Source of the DNA: Streptomyces sp. NBC_00878
GTDB taxonomy: Bacteria > Actinomycetota > Actinomycetes > Streptomycetales > Streptomycetaceae
Direction: 5' to 3'
Assembly (NCBI RefSeq): GCF_026341515.1
Contig: NZ_JAPEOK010000001.1
Coordinates: 5,332,001-5,396,000 of the forward strand
Length of the DNA stretch: 64,000 bases
Shown piece by piece: positions 7,163 through 16,044 of the stretch. The notes beneath the pieces were generated by a model. The model made no database searches. It was not told the origin of the DNA and was given only the letters and a program-made list of their open reading frames with translations. The translations under genes were made by a program, and so were the position numbers. The stretch's first letter is position 1. Every line of letters starts with the position of its first letter.

Positions 7163-8548
7163 CTACCGAATCCCGCGCCACCCCTCGGGATCCACGCCAC
7201 CCGGCACGGAAGCCCCCTCCTCGTACGGCTGCCGCGTGAACACGAACGACCCGAGGTCCAGGTGACTCACCGACCCATCGGGGCGCTCTACGGCCCGCAG
7301 GGCCTCGCCCGCGTAGTAGCCGTCGAGTCCGGTCCAGGTGCCGTCCCCGTTGGCCCGGAAGCGCGACCGTCGGCCGTTGCCGGACAGCGGCCCGAGCGAG
7401 ACGCCACCCTCAGCTGTGAGACGCAGCGCGAAGGCGTGCGTCCCCCAGTACCACGGCCCTGCCAACTCCAGCACGGACCGCTCGACTTCGGGCAGCGGCC
7501 GCCACGGCTCAGGAATGCGCGGCTCGGCCTCCGCAACGATACGTACGAGATCGGCGGCGACCGTCAACGTCAGCGGGCCTGAGGTGCAGTTCGCGAGCAC
7601 GGCGGCGGCCAGGTCGTCCTCGACACTGATCATGAGACCGGCCAGGAAGCCGGGAAGGGATCCGCTGTGCCCCACGAGCGTCCGGCCGTCCCGGTACTGG
7701 ATCTGCATGCCGAGGCCGTAGGCACTGCCGGCCGCCACCTCTTCGGCTTCGGCCGGTGCGGCGGGCGTACGCATCTCCCGTACGGACTCCGCGCTCAGCA
7801 CCCGGTCGTCGCCCTTGGCCAGGAAGGCTGCGAAGCGCGCCAAGTCACCCGTGGTGGACCAGAGTTGACCTGCCGGTGCCATTCGGCCCAGGTCCTCGAC
7901 GCGCTCCGGCAGCATCACGTCCGCCCAGGGATGCACGGCCCAACCGCCCGCGTGCGGTGCCCGAGGCTCCGCGCTCGTCCGGTGCAACCCCAGCGGTTCC
8001 AGCACCTCGCTCCGCAGCACCTCCTCCCACGGGGCGCCCCTCAGCTCCTCCACCATTGCGCCCAGCAACGTGTAGCCGGGGTTCGAGTAGTGGAACCGCC
8101 GTCCTACGGGATGCAGGTGCGGCTGCTCGCCCAGCACGTCGACGAGCTCGGGGCGCAGCGCTCCGGGGGTGCGCTCCCACCAAGGGGCGGGCGCTTCTGC
8201 CGCCAACCCGCCGGTGTGCGCAAGGAGTTCGGCGATCGTCGCCTCCCCCGCGCCGGTGCCCGGAAGATGCTTCTCCAGCGGATCACTCAGGTCCAGGGCA
8301 CCTTCGTCGCGCAGCCGAAGGACCAGGACGGCGGTGAATGTCTTGGTGATCGAACCGATCCGGTACTGCACGTTCTCGTCCGGCCCATGACCCTCCACCG
8401 AGGTGCGGGCCCCGTGCCACACCGTCTCTCCGCCCCGGACGACCGCCGCCACCAACGACGGCGCCCGTCCTTCGGCCTGAGCGGTGGCAATTCGGTGCAG
8501 CAGGGCTCTGCGCGTGGCGGGAAGCAGTTCTTCCACAGGTGTCGTCAT
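7163..8548 (-). CDS. Serine hydrolase, class C beta-lactamase/esterase family
   Basis: 461 aa, ATG at 8548; upstream in-frame codons to 8626 are not conserved in character. The beta-lactamase fold (Pfam Beta-lactamase) covers residues 10-330. It has the nucleophile motif SITK at 66-69, the second motif YSN at 154-156, and HSG at 294-296 in place of KTG, a pattern of EstB-like esterases and D-aminopeptidase-like enzymes. A C-terminal domain of about 110 residues follows, as in many Streptomyces paralogues. No signal peptide is visible, so it is probably cytosolic. The true substrate (ester, D-amino peptide or beta-lactam) is not predictable. Confidence 0.87.
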   Translation of the reverse strand: MTTPVEELLPATRRALLHRIATAQAEGRAPSLVAAVVRGGETVWHGARTSVEGHGPDENVQYRIGSITKTFTAVLVLRLRDEGALDLSDPLEKHLPGTGAGEATIAELLAHTGGLAAEAPAPWWERTPGALRPELVDVLGEQPHLHPVGRRFHYSNPGYTLLGAMVEELRGAPWEEVLRSEVLEPLGLHRTSAEPRAPHAGGWAVHPWADVMLPERVEDLGRMAPAGQLWSTTGDLARFAAFLAKGDDRVLSAESVREMRTPAAPAEAEEVAAGSAYGLGMQIQYRDGRTLVGHSGSLPGFLAGLMISVEDDLAAAVLANCTSGPLTLTVAADLVRIVAEAEPRIPEPWRPLPEVERSVLELAGPWYWGTHAFALRLTAEGGVSLGPLSGNGRRSRFRANGDGTWTGLDGYYAGEALRAVERPDGSVSHLDLGSFVFTRQPYEEGASVPGGVDPEGWRGIR

Positions 8549-8622
8549 GGTCCAAGTCCACCTGCCCCGGCGTCCCGAGTCGAGCGCATTTGAGCCCGCC
8601 GCGAGATCTCGCGGCCCACGGA

Positions 8623-9237
8623 TCACCGCAAGCGTTGCGCACGCAGGACGGTGTCATGGGTGTGGTGTGTGCCGGTGGGTGCGGGAGCGGTTCGTGGGCG
8701 GGTTTCGTTGATCAGGACGGTCCAGTCGCCGTCGAGGAGCGCGGCGATGTCAGCGGGCTGGTAGTAGTTACCGGGGTCGAAGCCCTGCTCCGGGCGTGGA
8801 GTCAGGTCGGCGAGGTCGTGGCTGACGAAGAGCAGGGTGCCGCCGGGCGCGACGGTGTCCAGCAGTCCGCGCAGCGCGGTGTGATCCGGCTGGAGTACGA
8901 GCGGGAAGTACTGGACGGACACCAGGTCGAACGCGTCGGCCGGCGGTGGCGTGATGTTCAGGTCGGCCCGTGTCCATGCAACGCGGCCCTCGATGTGCGC
9001 GGCTGCGGCGGCGCGTTCCAGAGCAGTCCTTGAGATGTCGACCGCGGTGACCTGCCAGCCGTGTCGGGCCAGCCAGAGGGCGTCGGCGCCTTCACCGCAT
9101 CCGACGTCGAGCGCTCGTCCTGCCGGTAAGCCGGTGACTTCGGTGACGAGCACTCCGTTGGGGTCACCGCTGAAGACCTGGTCGCGGCTGCGATACATCT
9201 CGTCCCAGAACTGTGCGTCCGTTGTCTGCGCGTCCAT
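8623..9237 (-). CDS. Class I SAM-dependent methyltransferase
   Basis: 204 aa from ATG at 9237, chosen for GAGG about 9 nt upstream; ATG at 9270 is the alternative. The SAM-binding motif I is ALDVGCGEG at residues 42-50, followed by VTAVDIS (acidic residue binding ribose) and the DLVSVQYFPL motif. The size and pattern match small Methyltransf_11/25-type enzymes, some of which (TehB-like) methylate metalloids or small thiols. It is divergent from an XRE-cupin regulator with 131 bp between them, suggesting that regulator controls it. The substrate is unknown. Confidence 0.85.
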   Translation of the reverse strand: MDAQTTDAQFWDEMYRSRDQVFSGDPNGVLVTEVTGLPAGRALDVGCGEGADALWLARHGWQVTAVDISRTALERAAAAAHIEGRVAWTRADLNITPPPADAFDLVSVQYFPLVLQPDHTALRGLLDTVAPGGTLLFVSHDLADLTPRPEQGFDPGNYYQPADIAALLDGDWTVLINETRPRTAPAPTGTHHTHDTVLRAQRLR

Positions 9238-9327
9238 TGTCTGTGCCTCGCGTAGTGGGTCGGAAGCCATGGTGCCGGTCGCCCATGGCCTGCCATCAAC
9301 CTGTCCTCGCCCATGACGAACCGGCAA

Positions 9328-9344
9328 AGTTCTATGCGAGAACT
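9328..9344. promoter_or_regulatory. Inverted repeat, operator candidate for the XRE-cupin regulator
   Basis: AGTTCT-ATGCG-AGAACT, a perfect 6-bp inverted repeat with 5-bp spacer, centred 33 bp upstream of the regulator start and inside the divergent promoter region. It is flanked on both sides by GCAAAG. Confidence 0.45.
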
Positions 9345-9368
9345 GCAAAGCGTGGGCACAGTGAAGGC

Positions 9369-9953
9369 ATGAGCGGCGAGTTCGACGCCGTGCTGGCCGC
9401 GGTCGGGCCACGGCTGCGCGAGTTGCGGCGCCGCAGCGGGGCTACCCTCACCGCCCTGTCGGAGACCACCGGTATTGCGGTCAGCACCCTGTCCCGGCTG
9501 GAGTCCGGGCATCGCAAGCCGGGCCTGGAACTGCTGCTGCCCCTGACCAGGGCCTATCAGATGCCGCTCGACGAACTCATCGGCTCCCCGGCCGGCCTCG
9601 ACCCCCGGGTGTACCCACAGCCGTTCACCCGCAACGGCATGACGGTCATCCCGCTGACCCGCAAACCAGGCGGGCTCCAGGCGTTCAAACAGATCCTCCC
9701 CGCGGGCCCGACCGATCGCGAACCCGATCCCCGCTCACACGAGGGGTACCACTGGCTGTACGTCCTCAACGGACGACTGCGCCTCGTACTCGCCGACCAG
9801 GACCTCGTGCTCACCACGGGCGAAGTCGCCGAGTTCGACACCCACCTCCCGCACTGGTTCGGCAACGCCGACGAACGGCCGGTGGAGTTCCTGAGCATCC
9901 TCGGCCCTCAGGGCGAACGCTTCCACATCAGAGCTCGCTACCGACGCGACTGA
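9369..9953 (+). CDS. XRE family regulator with C-terminal cupin domain
   Basis: 194 aa, ATG at 9369. Residues 12-67 form a lambda-repressor-like helix-turn-helix (TLTALSETTGIAVSTLSRLE is the recognition region). Residues 105-190 form a cupin_2 barrel (HEGYHWLYVLNGRLRLVL, with FDTHLPHWF as the second metal-binding motif). Such HipB/SutR-type proteins bind DNA as dimers and sense a small ligand through the cupin. The gene is divergent from the methyltransferase and probably controls both by binding the 9328-9344 repeat. The ligand is unknown. Confidence 0.88.
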   Translation: MSGEFDAVLAAVGPRLRELRRRSGATLTALSETTGIAVSTLSRLESGHRKPGLELLLPLTRAYQMPLDELIGSPAGLDPRVYPQPFTRNGMTVIPLTRKPGGLQAFKQILPAGPTDREPDPRSHEGYHWLYVLNGRLRLVLADQDLVLTTGEVAEFDTHLPHWFGNADERPVEFLSILGPQGERFHIRARYRRD

Positions 9954-9985
9954 CCTCCGGCCCCACTCCGCTGTCCGGACGCCGA

Positions 9986-11461
9986 TCAGGTCTGTGCCAT
10001 GTCCACGAAGCGCGAGTAGTGGCCCTGGAAGGCGACCGTGATCGTGGCCGTCGGGCCGTTTCGGTGCTTGCCCACGATGATGTCCGCCTCGCCCGCGCGC
10101 GGCGACTCCTTCTCGTACGCGTCCTCGCGGTGCAGCAGGATCACCATGTCCGCGTCCTGCTCGATCGACCCGGATTCACGCAGGTCGGAGACCATGGGCT
10201 TCTTGTCCGTGCGCTGCTCGGGGCCACGGTTCAGCTGTGAGAGCGCGATCACCGGCAGCTCCAGCTCCTTGGCCAGCAGCTTGAGGTTTCGCGACATGTC
10301 GGAAACTTCCTGCTGTCGGCTCTCGGACCGCTTGCCGCCCGACTGCATCAGCTGCAGATAGTCGATGATGACGAGCTTGAGGTCGCTGCGCTGCTTGAGA
10401 CGGCGGCACTTGGCACGGATTTCCATCATCGACAGGTTCGGAGAGTCGTCGATGTAGAGCGGAGCGGCCGAGACATCCGGCATCCGGCGCGCGAGCCGGG
10501 TCCAGTCCTCGTCGGTCATCGTCCCGGAACGCATGTGGTGAAGGGCCACGCGCGCCTCGGCGGACAGCAGACGCATCGCGATCTCGTTGCGGCCCATTTC
10601 GAGCGAGAAGATCACGCTCGGCATGTTGTGCTTGATCGAGCAAGCTCGTGCGAAGTCCAGCGCCAGCGTCGACTTACCCATGGCGGGACGGGCCGCGATG
10701 ATGATCATCTGGCCCGGGTGCAGACCGTTCGTGAGCTGGTCGAGGTCGGTGAAGCCCGTCGGTACACCGGTCATCTCCCCCGACCGCGAACCGATCGCCT
10801 CGATCTCGTCGAGCGCGCCCTCCATGATGTCGCCGAGCGGCAGATAGTCCTCGGTGGTGCGCTGCTCGGTGACTGCGTAGATCTCGGCCTGGGCGCTGTT
10901 GACGATCTCGTCCACGTCGCCGTCGGCCGCGTAACCCATCTGCGTGATGCGGGTACCGGCCTCGACCAAGCGGCGCAGCACAGCCCGTTCGTGGACGATC
11001 TCCGCGTAGTACTCGGCGTTCGCCGCCGTCGGGACCGTCTGGACCAGGGTGTGCAGATACGAGGCGCCGCCGACCTTGGTGATCTCGCCGCGCTTGGTGA
11101 GCTCGGCGGCGACCGTGATCGGGTCGGCCGGCTCGCCCTTCGCGTAGAGGTCGAGGATCGAGCCGTAGATGGTCTCGTGGGCCGGACGGTAGAAGTCATG
11201 GCCCTTGAGCACCTCGACGACGTCGGCGATGGCGTCCTTCGAGAGCAGCATGCCGCCGAGAACGGACTGCTCCGCATCCAGGTCCTGCGGCGGCACGCGC
11301 TCGAAGGCCGAACCTCCGCCGTCCCAGGCTCCGTTGTCCGGTCCACGGTCGTGCTGATCGTCTCTGCTCCGGCCACCGTCGCGGCGCTGGCGGGAGGCGG
11401 GCAGACGATCACTGGGACCGCTGTCGGCCCACGGATCGTCCAAGGGCTCGGAAATACTCAC
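9986..11461 (-). CDS. dnaB: Replicative DNA helicase DnaB
   Basis: 491 aa. GTG at 11461 is preceded by GGAGGAGG, fixing the start; the long upstream open frame is spurious. A disordered N-terminus of about 50 residues precedes the DnaB N-terminal domain (55-160). The RecA-like C-terminal domain has Walker A ARPAMGKST at 257-265, Walker B VIIDYLQLM, and the H4-type KHRNGPTATI loop near the end. It is the hexameric 5'-3' helicase that unwinds DNA at the replication fork and recruits DnaG. No intein is present. It stands alone, 38 kb from dnaA, with DnaA boxes upstream. Loading probably needs the DciA-like protein at 52278. Confidence 0.98.
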   Translation of the reverse strand: MSISEPLDDPWADSGPSDRLPASRQRRDGGRSRDDQHDRGPDNGAWDGGGSAFERVPPQDLDAEQSVLGGMLLSKDAIADVVEVLKGHDFYRPAHETIYGSILDLYAKGEPADPITVAAELTKRGEITKVGGASYLHTLVQTVPTAANAEYYAEIVHERAVLRRLVEAGTRITQMGYAADGDVDEIVNSAQAEIYAVTEQRTTEDYLPLGDIMEGALDEIEAIGSRSGEMTGVPTGFTDLDQLTNGLHPGQMIIIAARPAMGKSTLALDFARACSIKHNMPSVIFSLEMGRNEIAMRLLSAEARVALHHMRSGTMTDEDWTRLARRMPDVSAAPLYIDDSPNLSMMEIRAKCRRLKQRSDLKLVIIDYLQLMQSGGKRSESRQQEVSDMSRNLKLLAKELELPVIALSQLNRGPEQRTDKKPMVSDLRESGSIEQDADMVILLHREDAYEKESPRAGEADIIVGKHRNGPTATITVAFQGHYSRFVDMAQT

Positions 11462-11643
11462 CGGGCCACCTCCTCCCGTCCGCCGAGCGGACCTCGCCGT
11501 GCCCCTCATTCCTACGGCACGACACTGACAAATAAGATGCCCAACTCCGGTTCTGACGCGTCGGTTTTGTGAGGTTTCCGAGGACGGAGGAGCGAGCGGG
11601 CGCCGCCCCACGGTAGGCCCGCGGGCACCGTCAGCCAATCTGG

Positions 11644-11687
11644 TTATCCACAGGCCATGTGGACGACGGCCCCGATGCTGTGGAGAA
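11644..11687. promoter_or_regulatory. DnaA-box cluster upstream of dnaB
   Basis: The 453-bp gap between dnaB and the MATE gene has no gene of its own. It holds a perfect E. coli-type box TTATCCACA (11644-11652) and two boxes on the other strand, TGTGGACGA (11658-11666) and TGTGGAGAA (11679-11687), all within 44 bp and 183-226 bp upstream of the dnaB start. Degenerate copies (GTGGACAG) follow. DnaA may control dnaB or be titrated here. Confidence 0.6.
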
Positions 11688-11914
11688 CCCAGCAAAACCT
11701 GTGCACGACCCGGTGGACAGGCCTGTGAACAAGCACTCAGCTCTTTTCTCGCACCCGCTCTGACCTGCATGTACGCCGTCCACTGGCTGTGTAGAAGAAA
11801 AACTTTCCCGACCGGATCAAGATCGCCGCGAATAGCGCGAGGCGGCGCACCCCACGAGAGCATTAGTAAGGGGCACTAGCTACTTGCGTCTCTTACCTGT
11901 GGAAGATTAGATTG

Positions 11915-13258
11915 ATGCCCATGACACAGGCTCCCGCGGCACCCAAGGCCGCCCGGCGTCGGCATGACCGAGAGATCGTCGCGCTTGCCGTTCCGGCCTT
12001 CGGCGCACTCATCGCCGAGCCTCTCTTTCTCATGGTCGACACCGCGATCGTCGGACATCTCGGCACCGCACAACTCGCCGGTCTCGGCATCGCCTCGGCC
12101 CTCCTCGCCACAGCCGTGAGCATCTTCGTCTTCCTCGCGTACGCCACCACGGCAGCCGTCGCCCGACGGGTTGGCGCGGGCGACCTCCAGGCCGCGATCC
12201 GACAAGGCATGGACGGCATCTGGCTGGCCCTGCTGCTCGGCACCGCTGTCATCGCTATCGTCCTGCCCACCGCTCCCGCTCTGGTGGAACTCTTCGGCGC
12301 CTCGGACACCGCCGCCCCGTACGCCACCACCTATCTGCGCATCTCGGCCCTCGGCATCCCCGCGATGCTCGTCGTCCTCGCCGCCACCGGCGTCCTCCGT
12401 GGCCTACAGGACACAAAGACACCCCTGTACGTCGCCGTCGCGGGCTTCGTCGCCAACGGCGCCCTCAACGTAGGCCTTGTCTACGGCGCCGATCTCGGCA
12501 TCGCCGGCTCCGCCTGGGGAACCGTCATCGCCCAGTGCGGCATGGCCGCGGCGTACCTTCTCGTGGTGATCCGCGGGGCACGGAAGCACGGGGCATCCCT
12601 GCGACCCGACGCCGCCGGGATACGCGCCTGCGCCCAAGCCGGTGTACCGCTACTGCTTCGCACTCTGTCGTTGCGCGCGGTCCTGATGATCGCCACCGCC
12701 GTCGCCGCTCGCCTCGGAGACACCGATGTCGCCGCGCACCAGATCATTCTGTCGCTGTGGAGTCTGCTCGCCTTCGCCCTCGACGCCATCGCCATCGCGG
12801 GACAGGCCATCATTGGCCGCTATCTCGGCGCGGGAGACGCCCAGGGGGCCCGTGAAGCGTGCCGTCGCATGGTGGAGTGGGGCATCGCCGTCGGTGTCGT
12901 GCTCGGCGGGCTGGTGATCGTCAGCCGTCCTCTGTTCCTGCCGCTCTTCACCAGTGACTCCATCGTCCATGACACCGCGCTGCCCGCCCTGCTCATGGTG
13001 GCGCTCTCCCAGCCGATCTGCGGGATCGTCTTCGTCCTGGACGGCGTGCTGATGGGAGCGGGGGACGGCCCGTATCTCGCATGGGCCATGATTCTCACCC
13101 TGGCGGTCTTCGCTCCGGTCGCACTGCTCGTGCCGGTGTTCGGCGGCGGGCTGACCGCTCTCTGGGGAGCAATGACCCTCATGATGACCGTGCGGATGCT
13201 GACTCTGTGGCTGCGCACCCGCTCGGGACGCTGGGTCGTCACAGGCGCCACGCGCTGA
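11915..13258 (+). CDS. MATE family efflux transporter (DinF-like)
   Basis: 447 aa; ATG at 11915 follows GGAAG by about 9 nt. Twelve hydrophobic segments arranged as two MatE repeats (residues 20-180 and 240-410) are visible. FGALIAEPLFLMVDTAIVG in helix 1 is the DinF-subfamily signature. It is a cytoplasmic membrane antiporter expected to export cationic drugs or other toxic compounds using H+ or Na+. It is transcribed away from dnaB and converges with the rpsF operon; two parS sites and a terminator lie in the gap. This gene occupies the same place in other Streptomyces, so it belongs to the core. Confidence 0.92.
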   Translation: MPMTQAPAAPKAARRRHDREIVALAVPAFGALIAEPLFLMVDTAIVGHLGTAQLAGLGIASALLATAVSIFVFLAYATTAAVARRVGAGDLQAAIRQGMDGIWLALLLGTAVIAIVLPTAPALVELFGASDTAAPYATTYLRISALGIPAMLVVLAATGVLRGLQDTKTPLYVAVAGFVANGALNVGLVYGADLGIAGSAWGTVIAQCGMAAAYLLVVIRGARKHGASLRPDAAGIRACAQAGVPLLLRTLSLRAVLMIATAVAARLGDTDVAAHQIILSLWSLLAFALDAIAIAGQAIIGRYLGAGDAQGAREACRRMVEWGIAVGVVLGGLVIVSRPLFLPLFTSDSIVHDTALPALLMVALSQPICGIVFVLDGVLMGAGDGPYLAWAMILTLAVFAPVALLVPVFGGGLTALWGAMTLMMTVRMLTLWLRTRSGRWVVTGATR

Positions 13259-13300
13259 GCACACCCGTTCCGGCGCCGCGTTGGTGCGTGACTCCACTCG

Positions 13301-13314
13301 GTTTCACGTGAAAC
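13301..13314. promoter_or_regulatory. parS site 2
   Basis: Exact GTTTCACGTGAAAC in the gap between the MATE gene and the rplI terminator. Confidence 0.92.
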
Positions 13315-13355
13315 AACGATCGTTCCGCACCGTTCACCGACAACAACTGCGCTCT

Positions 13356-13369
13356 GTTTCACGTGAAAC
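13356..13369. promoter_or_regulatory. parS site 3
   Basis: Exact GTTTCACGTGAAAC, 55 bp from site 2, forming a close pair with it. Confidence 0.92.
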
Positions 13370-13424
13370 ATCGGCGTCCCGCGAGCCCTCCCCAGCGGTG
13401 CTCCCGTCCGGGAAGCTCCGGCAA

Positions 13425-13464
13425 ACGTGTGGGGCCGCACCCTTGAGGGTGCGGCCCCACACGT
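13425..13464. terminator. Terminator of the rpsF-ssb-rpsR-rplI operon
   Basis: A perfect 18-bp stem (ACGTGTGGGGCCGCACCC) with a TTGA loop, 22 bp beyond the rplI stop codon. On the minus strand TTTG follows the stem. Confidence 0.85.
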
Positions 13465-13486
13465 ACTGCTTCAACCGGCGCAGCGC

Positions 13487-13933
13487 TTACGCGGCGACGA
13501 CCTCGATGTTGACCTTGGCGGCAACCTCGGGGTGCAGACGCACGGACGTCTCGTGAGCGCCCAGCGTCTTGATCGGCGAGCCCAGCTCAATGCGGCGCTT
13601 GTCGACATCGGGGCCACCGGAAGCCTTGATCGCCGAGGCGACGTCGGCCGGGGTGACGGAACCGAAGAGACGACCGGCGTCGCCGGAGCGAACGGCCAGA
13701 CGGACCTTCACACCTTCGAGGCGGGCCTTGATCTCGTTGGCCTGCTCGATGGTCTGGATCTCGTGGATCTTGCGAGCACGACGAATCTGCTCGACGTCCT
13801 TCTCGCCACCCTTGGTCCAACGGATCGCGAAGTTCCGCGGGATCAGGTAGTTGCGAGCGTAGCCGTCCTTGACGTCGACGACGTCGCCCGCGGCACCGAG
13901 GCCGGAGACCTCGTGGGTGAGGATGATCTTCAT
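13487..13933 (-). CDS. rplI: 50S ribosomal protein L9
   Basis: 148 aa, the usual length. The N-terminal domain has MKIILTHEV and the signature [17 protein letters not shown] (around residues 16-32), followed by the long connecting helix and the C-terminal rRNA-binding domain ending in [10 protein letters not shown]. It binds 23S rRNA near the L1 stalk. It is the last gene of the rpsF-ssb-rpsR-rplI operon, 18 bp after rpsR, and is followed by a strong terminator. Confidence 0.98.
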   Translation of the reverse strand: MKIILTHEVSGLGAAGDVVDVKDGYARNYLIPRNFAIRWTKGGEKDVEQIRRARKIHEIQTIEQANEIKARLEGVKVRLAVRSGDAGRLFGSVTPADVASAIKASGGPDVDKRRIELGSPIKTLGAHETSVRLHPEVAAKVNIEVVAA

Positions 13934-13951
13934 GAGTCGGTCACCCTTCCC

Positions 13952-14188
13952 TTATCGCGCGGTGGAGGTGTAGGGCAGCAGCGCCATCTCACGGCTGTTC
14001 TTCACAGCCGTGGCGACGTCACGCTGGTGCTGCGTGCAGTTGCCGGTCACGCGGCGGGCACGGATCTTGCCGCGGTCGGAAATGAACTTCCGCAGCATGT
14101 TCGTGTCCTTGTAGTCCACGTACGTGACCTTGTCCTTGCAGAAAGCGCAGACCTTCTTCTTCGGCTTGCGCACAGGCGGCTTCGCCAT
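13952..14188 (-). CDS. rpsR: 30S ribosomal protein S18, zinc-ribbon (C+) form
   Basis: 78 aa. It contains the S18 core ([25 protein letters not shown]) that binds 16S rRNA next to S6. Cys14, Cys17, Cys52 and His55 give a C-x2-C...C-x2-H set, so this is probably the zinc-binding version. Streptomyces often carry a second, zinc-free S18 elsewhere, regulated by Zur; this copy sits in the primary operon. It starts 57 bp after ssb. Confidence 0.97.
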   Translation of the reverse strand: MAKPPVRKPKKKVCAFCKDKVTYVDYKDTNMLRKFISDRGKIRARRVTGNCTQHQRDVATAVKNSREMALLPYTSTAR

Positions 14189-14245
14189 GGGTGTTTCTCC
14201 TGTGTGATCAAGAAGTGTGGGTACGGCCCACCCTCAGCCCGAGGG

Positions 14246-14854
14246 CTAGAAGGGGGGCTCGTCCGAGTAGCCGCCGCCGGAGCCGCCGGAGGAACCGCCG
14301 GAGCTTCCGCCCCAGCCTCCACCGCCGCTGCCGCCCTGCTGGCCGCCGCCGGCCGGAGCGCTGGTCGCCCAGGGGTCGTCGGCGGGAGCGCCGCCACCCT
14401 GCGGCTGACCGCCGCCGGAGCCTCCGCCCCAGCCGCCGCCCTGCTGGCCGCCGCCACCGCCGCCGCCGTAACCGCCCTGGCCGCCTCGACCTGTGGTCTT
14501 GGTGACCTTGGCCGTGGCGTTCTTCAGGCTGGCGCCGACTTCCTCGACGTCCAGCTCGTAGACCGTGCGCTTGACGCCCTCACGGTCCTCGTAGGACCGC
14601 TGCTTCAGCCGGCCCTGCACGACGACGCGCATGCCTCGCTGGAGCGACTCGGCGACGTTCTCCGCCGCCTGACGCCAGACCGAGCAGGTCAGGAACAGGC
14701 TTTCGCCGTCCTTCCACTCGTTGGTCTGACGGTCGAAGGTGCGGGGGGTGGACGCGACACGGAACTTCGCGACCGCCGCACCGGACGGGGTGAAGCGCAG
14801 CTCGGGGTCGTCGACAAGATTGCCGACGACCGTGATGACGGTCTCGCCTGCCAT
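14246..14854 (-). CDS. ssb: Single-stranded DNA-binding protein
   Basis: 202 aa. The OB fold spans residues 1-112 ([51 protein letters not shown]). A long linker (about 118-190) of Gly, Ser, Gln and Trp follows. The conserved acidic tip DEPPF at the C-terminus is the docking peptide for replication and repair partners. It works as a tetramer protecting single-stranded DNA at forks. The placement between rpsF and rpsR is the universal bacterial arrangement. Confidence 0.98.
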   Translation of the reverse strand: MAGETVITVVGNLVDDPELRFTPSGAAVAKFRVASTPRTFDRQTNEWKDGESLFLTCSVWRQAAENVAESLQRGMRVVVQGRLKQRSYEDREGVKRTVYELDVEEVGASLKNATAKVTKTTGRGGQGGYGGGGGGGQQGGGWGGGSGGGQPQGGGAPADDPWATSAPAGGGQQGGSGGGGWGGSSGGSSGGSGGGYSDEPPF

Positions 14855-14933
14855 GGGGGAACCTCTCGGCGGGTTTGCTGCTGGCTGCTTTTGGTGCTGC
14901 TACTCGAATCCCGGGATCAGCTGAGCCGGAGGC

Positions 14934-15224
14934 TCAGTGGGTCTCGGGGCGGAGGACCTTGGTCCGGAGGACCGACTCGTTCAGGTTCATCTGGCGGTCG
15001 AGCTCCTTGACGATCGCGGGCTCAGCCTGCAGATCGATGACCGAGTAGATGCCCTCGGGCTTCTTCTTGATCTCGTACGAGAGACGACGACGGCCCCAGG
15101 TGTCGACCTTCTCGACCTTTCCGTTGCCCTCACGGACGACGGAGAGGAAGTTCTCGATCAGAGGGGCGACAGCGCGCTCCTCCAGATCGGGGTCGAGGAT
15201 GACCATCACTTCGTAGTGACGCAT
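14934..15224 (-). CDS. rpsF: 30S ribosomal protein S6
   Basis: 96 aa. ATG at 15224 has an ideal AGGAGG 9 nt upstream; a longer frame reaching 15374 is non-coding leader. The single ferredoxin-like domain shows [19 protein letters not shown] and [10 protein letters not shown], typical of S6, which pairs with S18 on the 30S platform. It is the first gene of its operon, behind a predicted promoter at 15390-15419. Confidence 0.97.
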   Translation of the reverse strand: MRHYEVMVILDPDLEERAVAPLIENFLSVVREGNGKVEKVDTWGRRRLSYEIKKKPEGIYSVIDLQAEPAIVKELDRQMNLNESVLRTKVLRPETH

Positions 15225-15389
15225 GTGGAACCCACCTCCTTTGGACTCAACGGCCACGGTCGTTCCGTGGCAGGAGGGTTGTGATGCGTACGCAACGGTA
15301 TCGGCCACCACTGACAATCGGGCCCGCCGATCAGCGAACTGAACGGGGGATCGTGCTGCGGCCTGGGCAGACACCGGTGCAGACGGTAC

Positions 15390-15419
15390 AGACTACCCGC
15401 ACACCGGCTTCCGGTTGAA
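15390..15419 (-). promoter_or_regulatory. Predicted promoter of the rpsF operon
   Basis: On the minus strand TTCAAC (15414-15419) and TAGTCT (15390-15395) are separated by 18 bp, matching the Streptomyces vegetative (HrdB) pattern. It lies about 165 bp upstream of the rpsF start. Confidence 0.4.
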
Positions 15420-15500
15420 ATCAGGGGCCCGGGACCGTCAATCTGTACACGTCGGGTGTGTATGGCGCTACGATGCGCTGCCTTCCGCAGGAGGTGCCCC

Positions 15501-15821
15501 ATGGCACAGGCATTGCGACCCAACTCCAACACCGTCGGTTCCCTGTTCGCCACCGACCACAAGCCCCATCCGCTCCAGGACACGCTGCTCGCCGTAACGC
15601 TGGTCCTCGGAGTGACGGCCTTCGTCACCGCGATGTTCCACAGCCTCCATCTGCTCAGCTCGTGGACAGGCCTGGTCGGCATCCTTACCGGGGCGGCCGG
15701 CCAGTTCGTCTCCGAGACAACCAGGGAGCGCTTCGGGCTGATCCTGGGTCTCGGTGCCTCCAGCGTCGGCTTCTTCCTCGGCATGGCGCACGGCGGCCTC
15801 TTCGGCGGCATCATCGGCTGA
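15501..15821 (+). CDS. Small membrane protein of unknown function
   Basis: 106 aa, ATG at 15501 directly behind a strong GGAGGTGCCCC ribosome binding site. After a hydrophilic N-terminus (Asn/His-rich, LFATDHKPHPLQ) come two or three hydrophobic segments: LLAVTLVLGVTAFVTAMF, WTGLVGILTGAAGQFV and LILGLGASSVGFFLGMAHGG. It should sit in the cytoplasmic membrane. I do not recognise a functional family. It is divergent from the rpsF operon, a place where Streptomyces carry a conserved small hypothetical gene. Confidence 0.75.
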   Translation: MAQALRPNSNTVGSLFATDHKPHPLQDTLLAVTLVLGVTAFVTAMFHSLHLLSSWTGLVGILTGAAGQFVSETTRERFGLILGLGASSVGFFLGMAHGGLFGGIIG

Positions 15822-16044
15822 CCGCCGCCCCGGCCACCGGAGTCACCGGCCCGTGGCCTTCCCAACTCCCGCCAACGCCCGGCCCCGCGGCCGGACAACG
15901 CTTATATGGGTGCCCCGGCCACGTATGGGTCGGGGCCCAGCTTCCATACGGCCAGACGAGGCGCTCGCAGGGCGCAGTAGGCTTCGGCGCGAGAGCCGGA
16001 GCCCCTGTACTCATGGGGACACACCAGCCCGAGGAGCGCCCCGA

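Noticed and set aside
14246..14520. The GC-rich repetitive stretch in ssb as a repeat element
   Set aside because: It encodes the Gly-rich linker of SSB in frame and ends with the conserved DEPPF tip.
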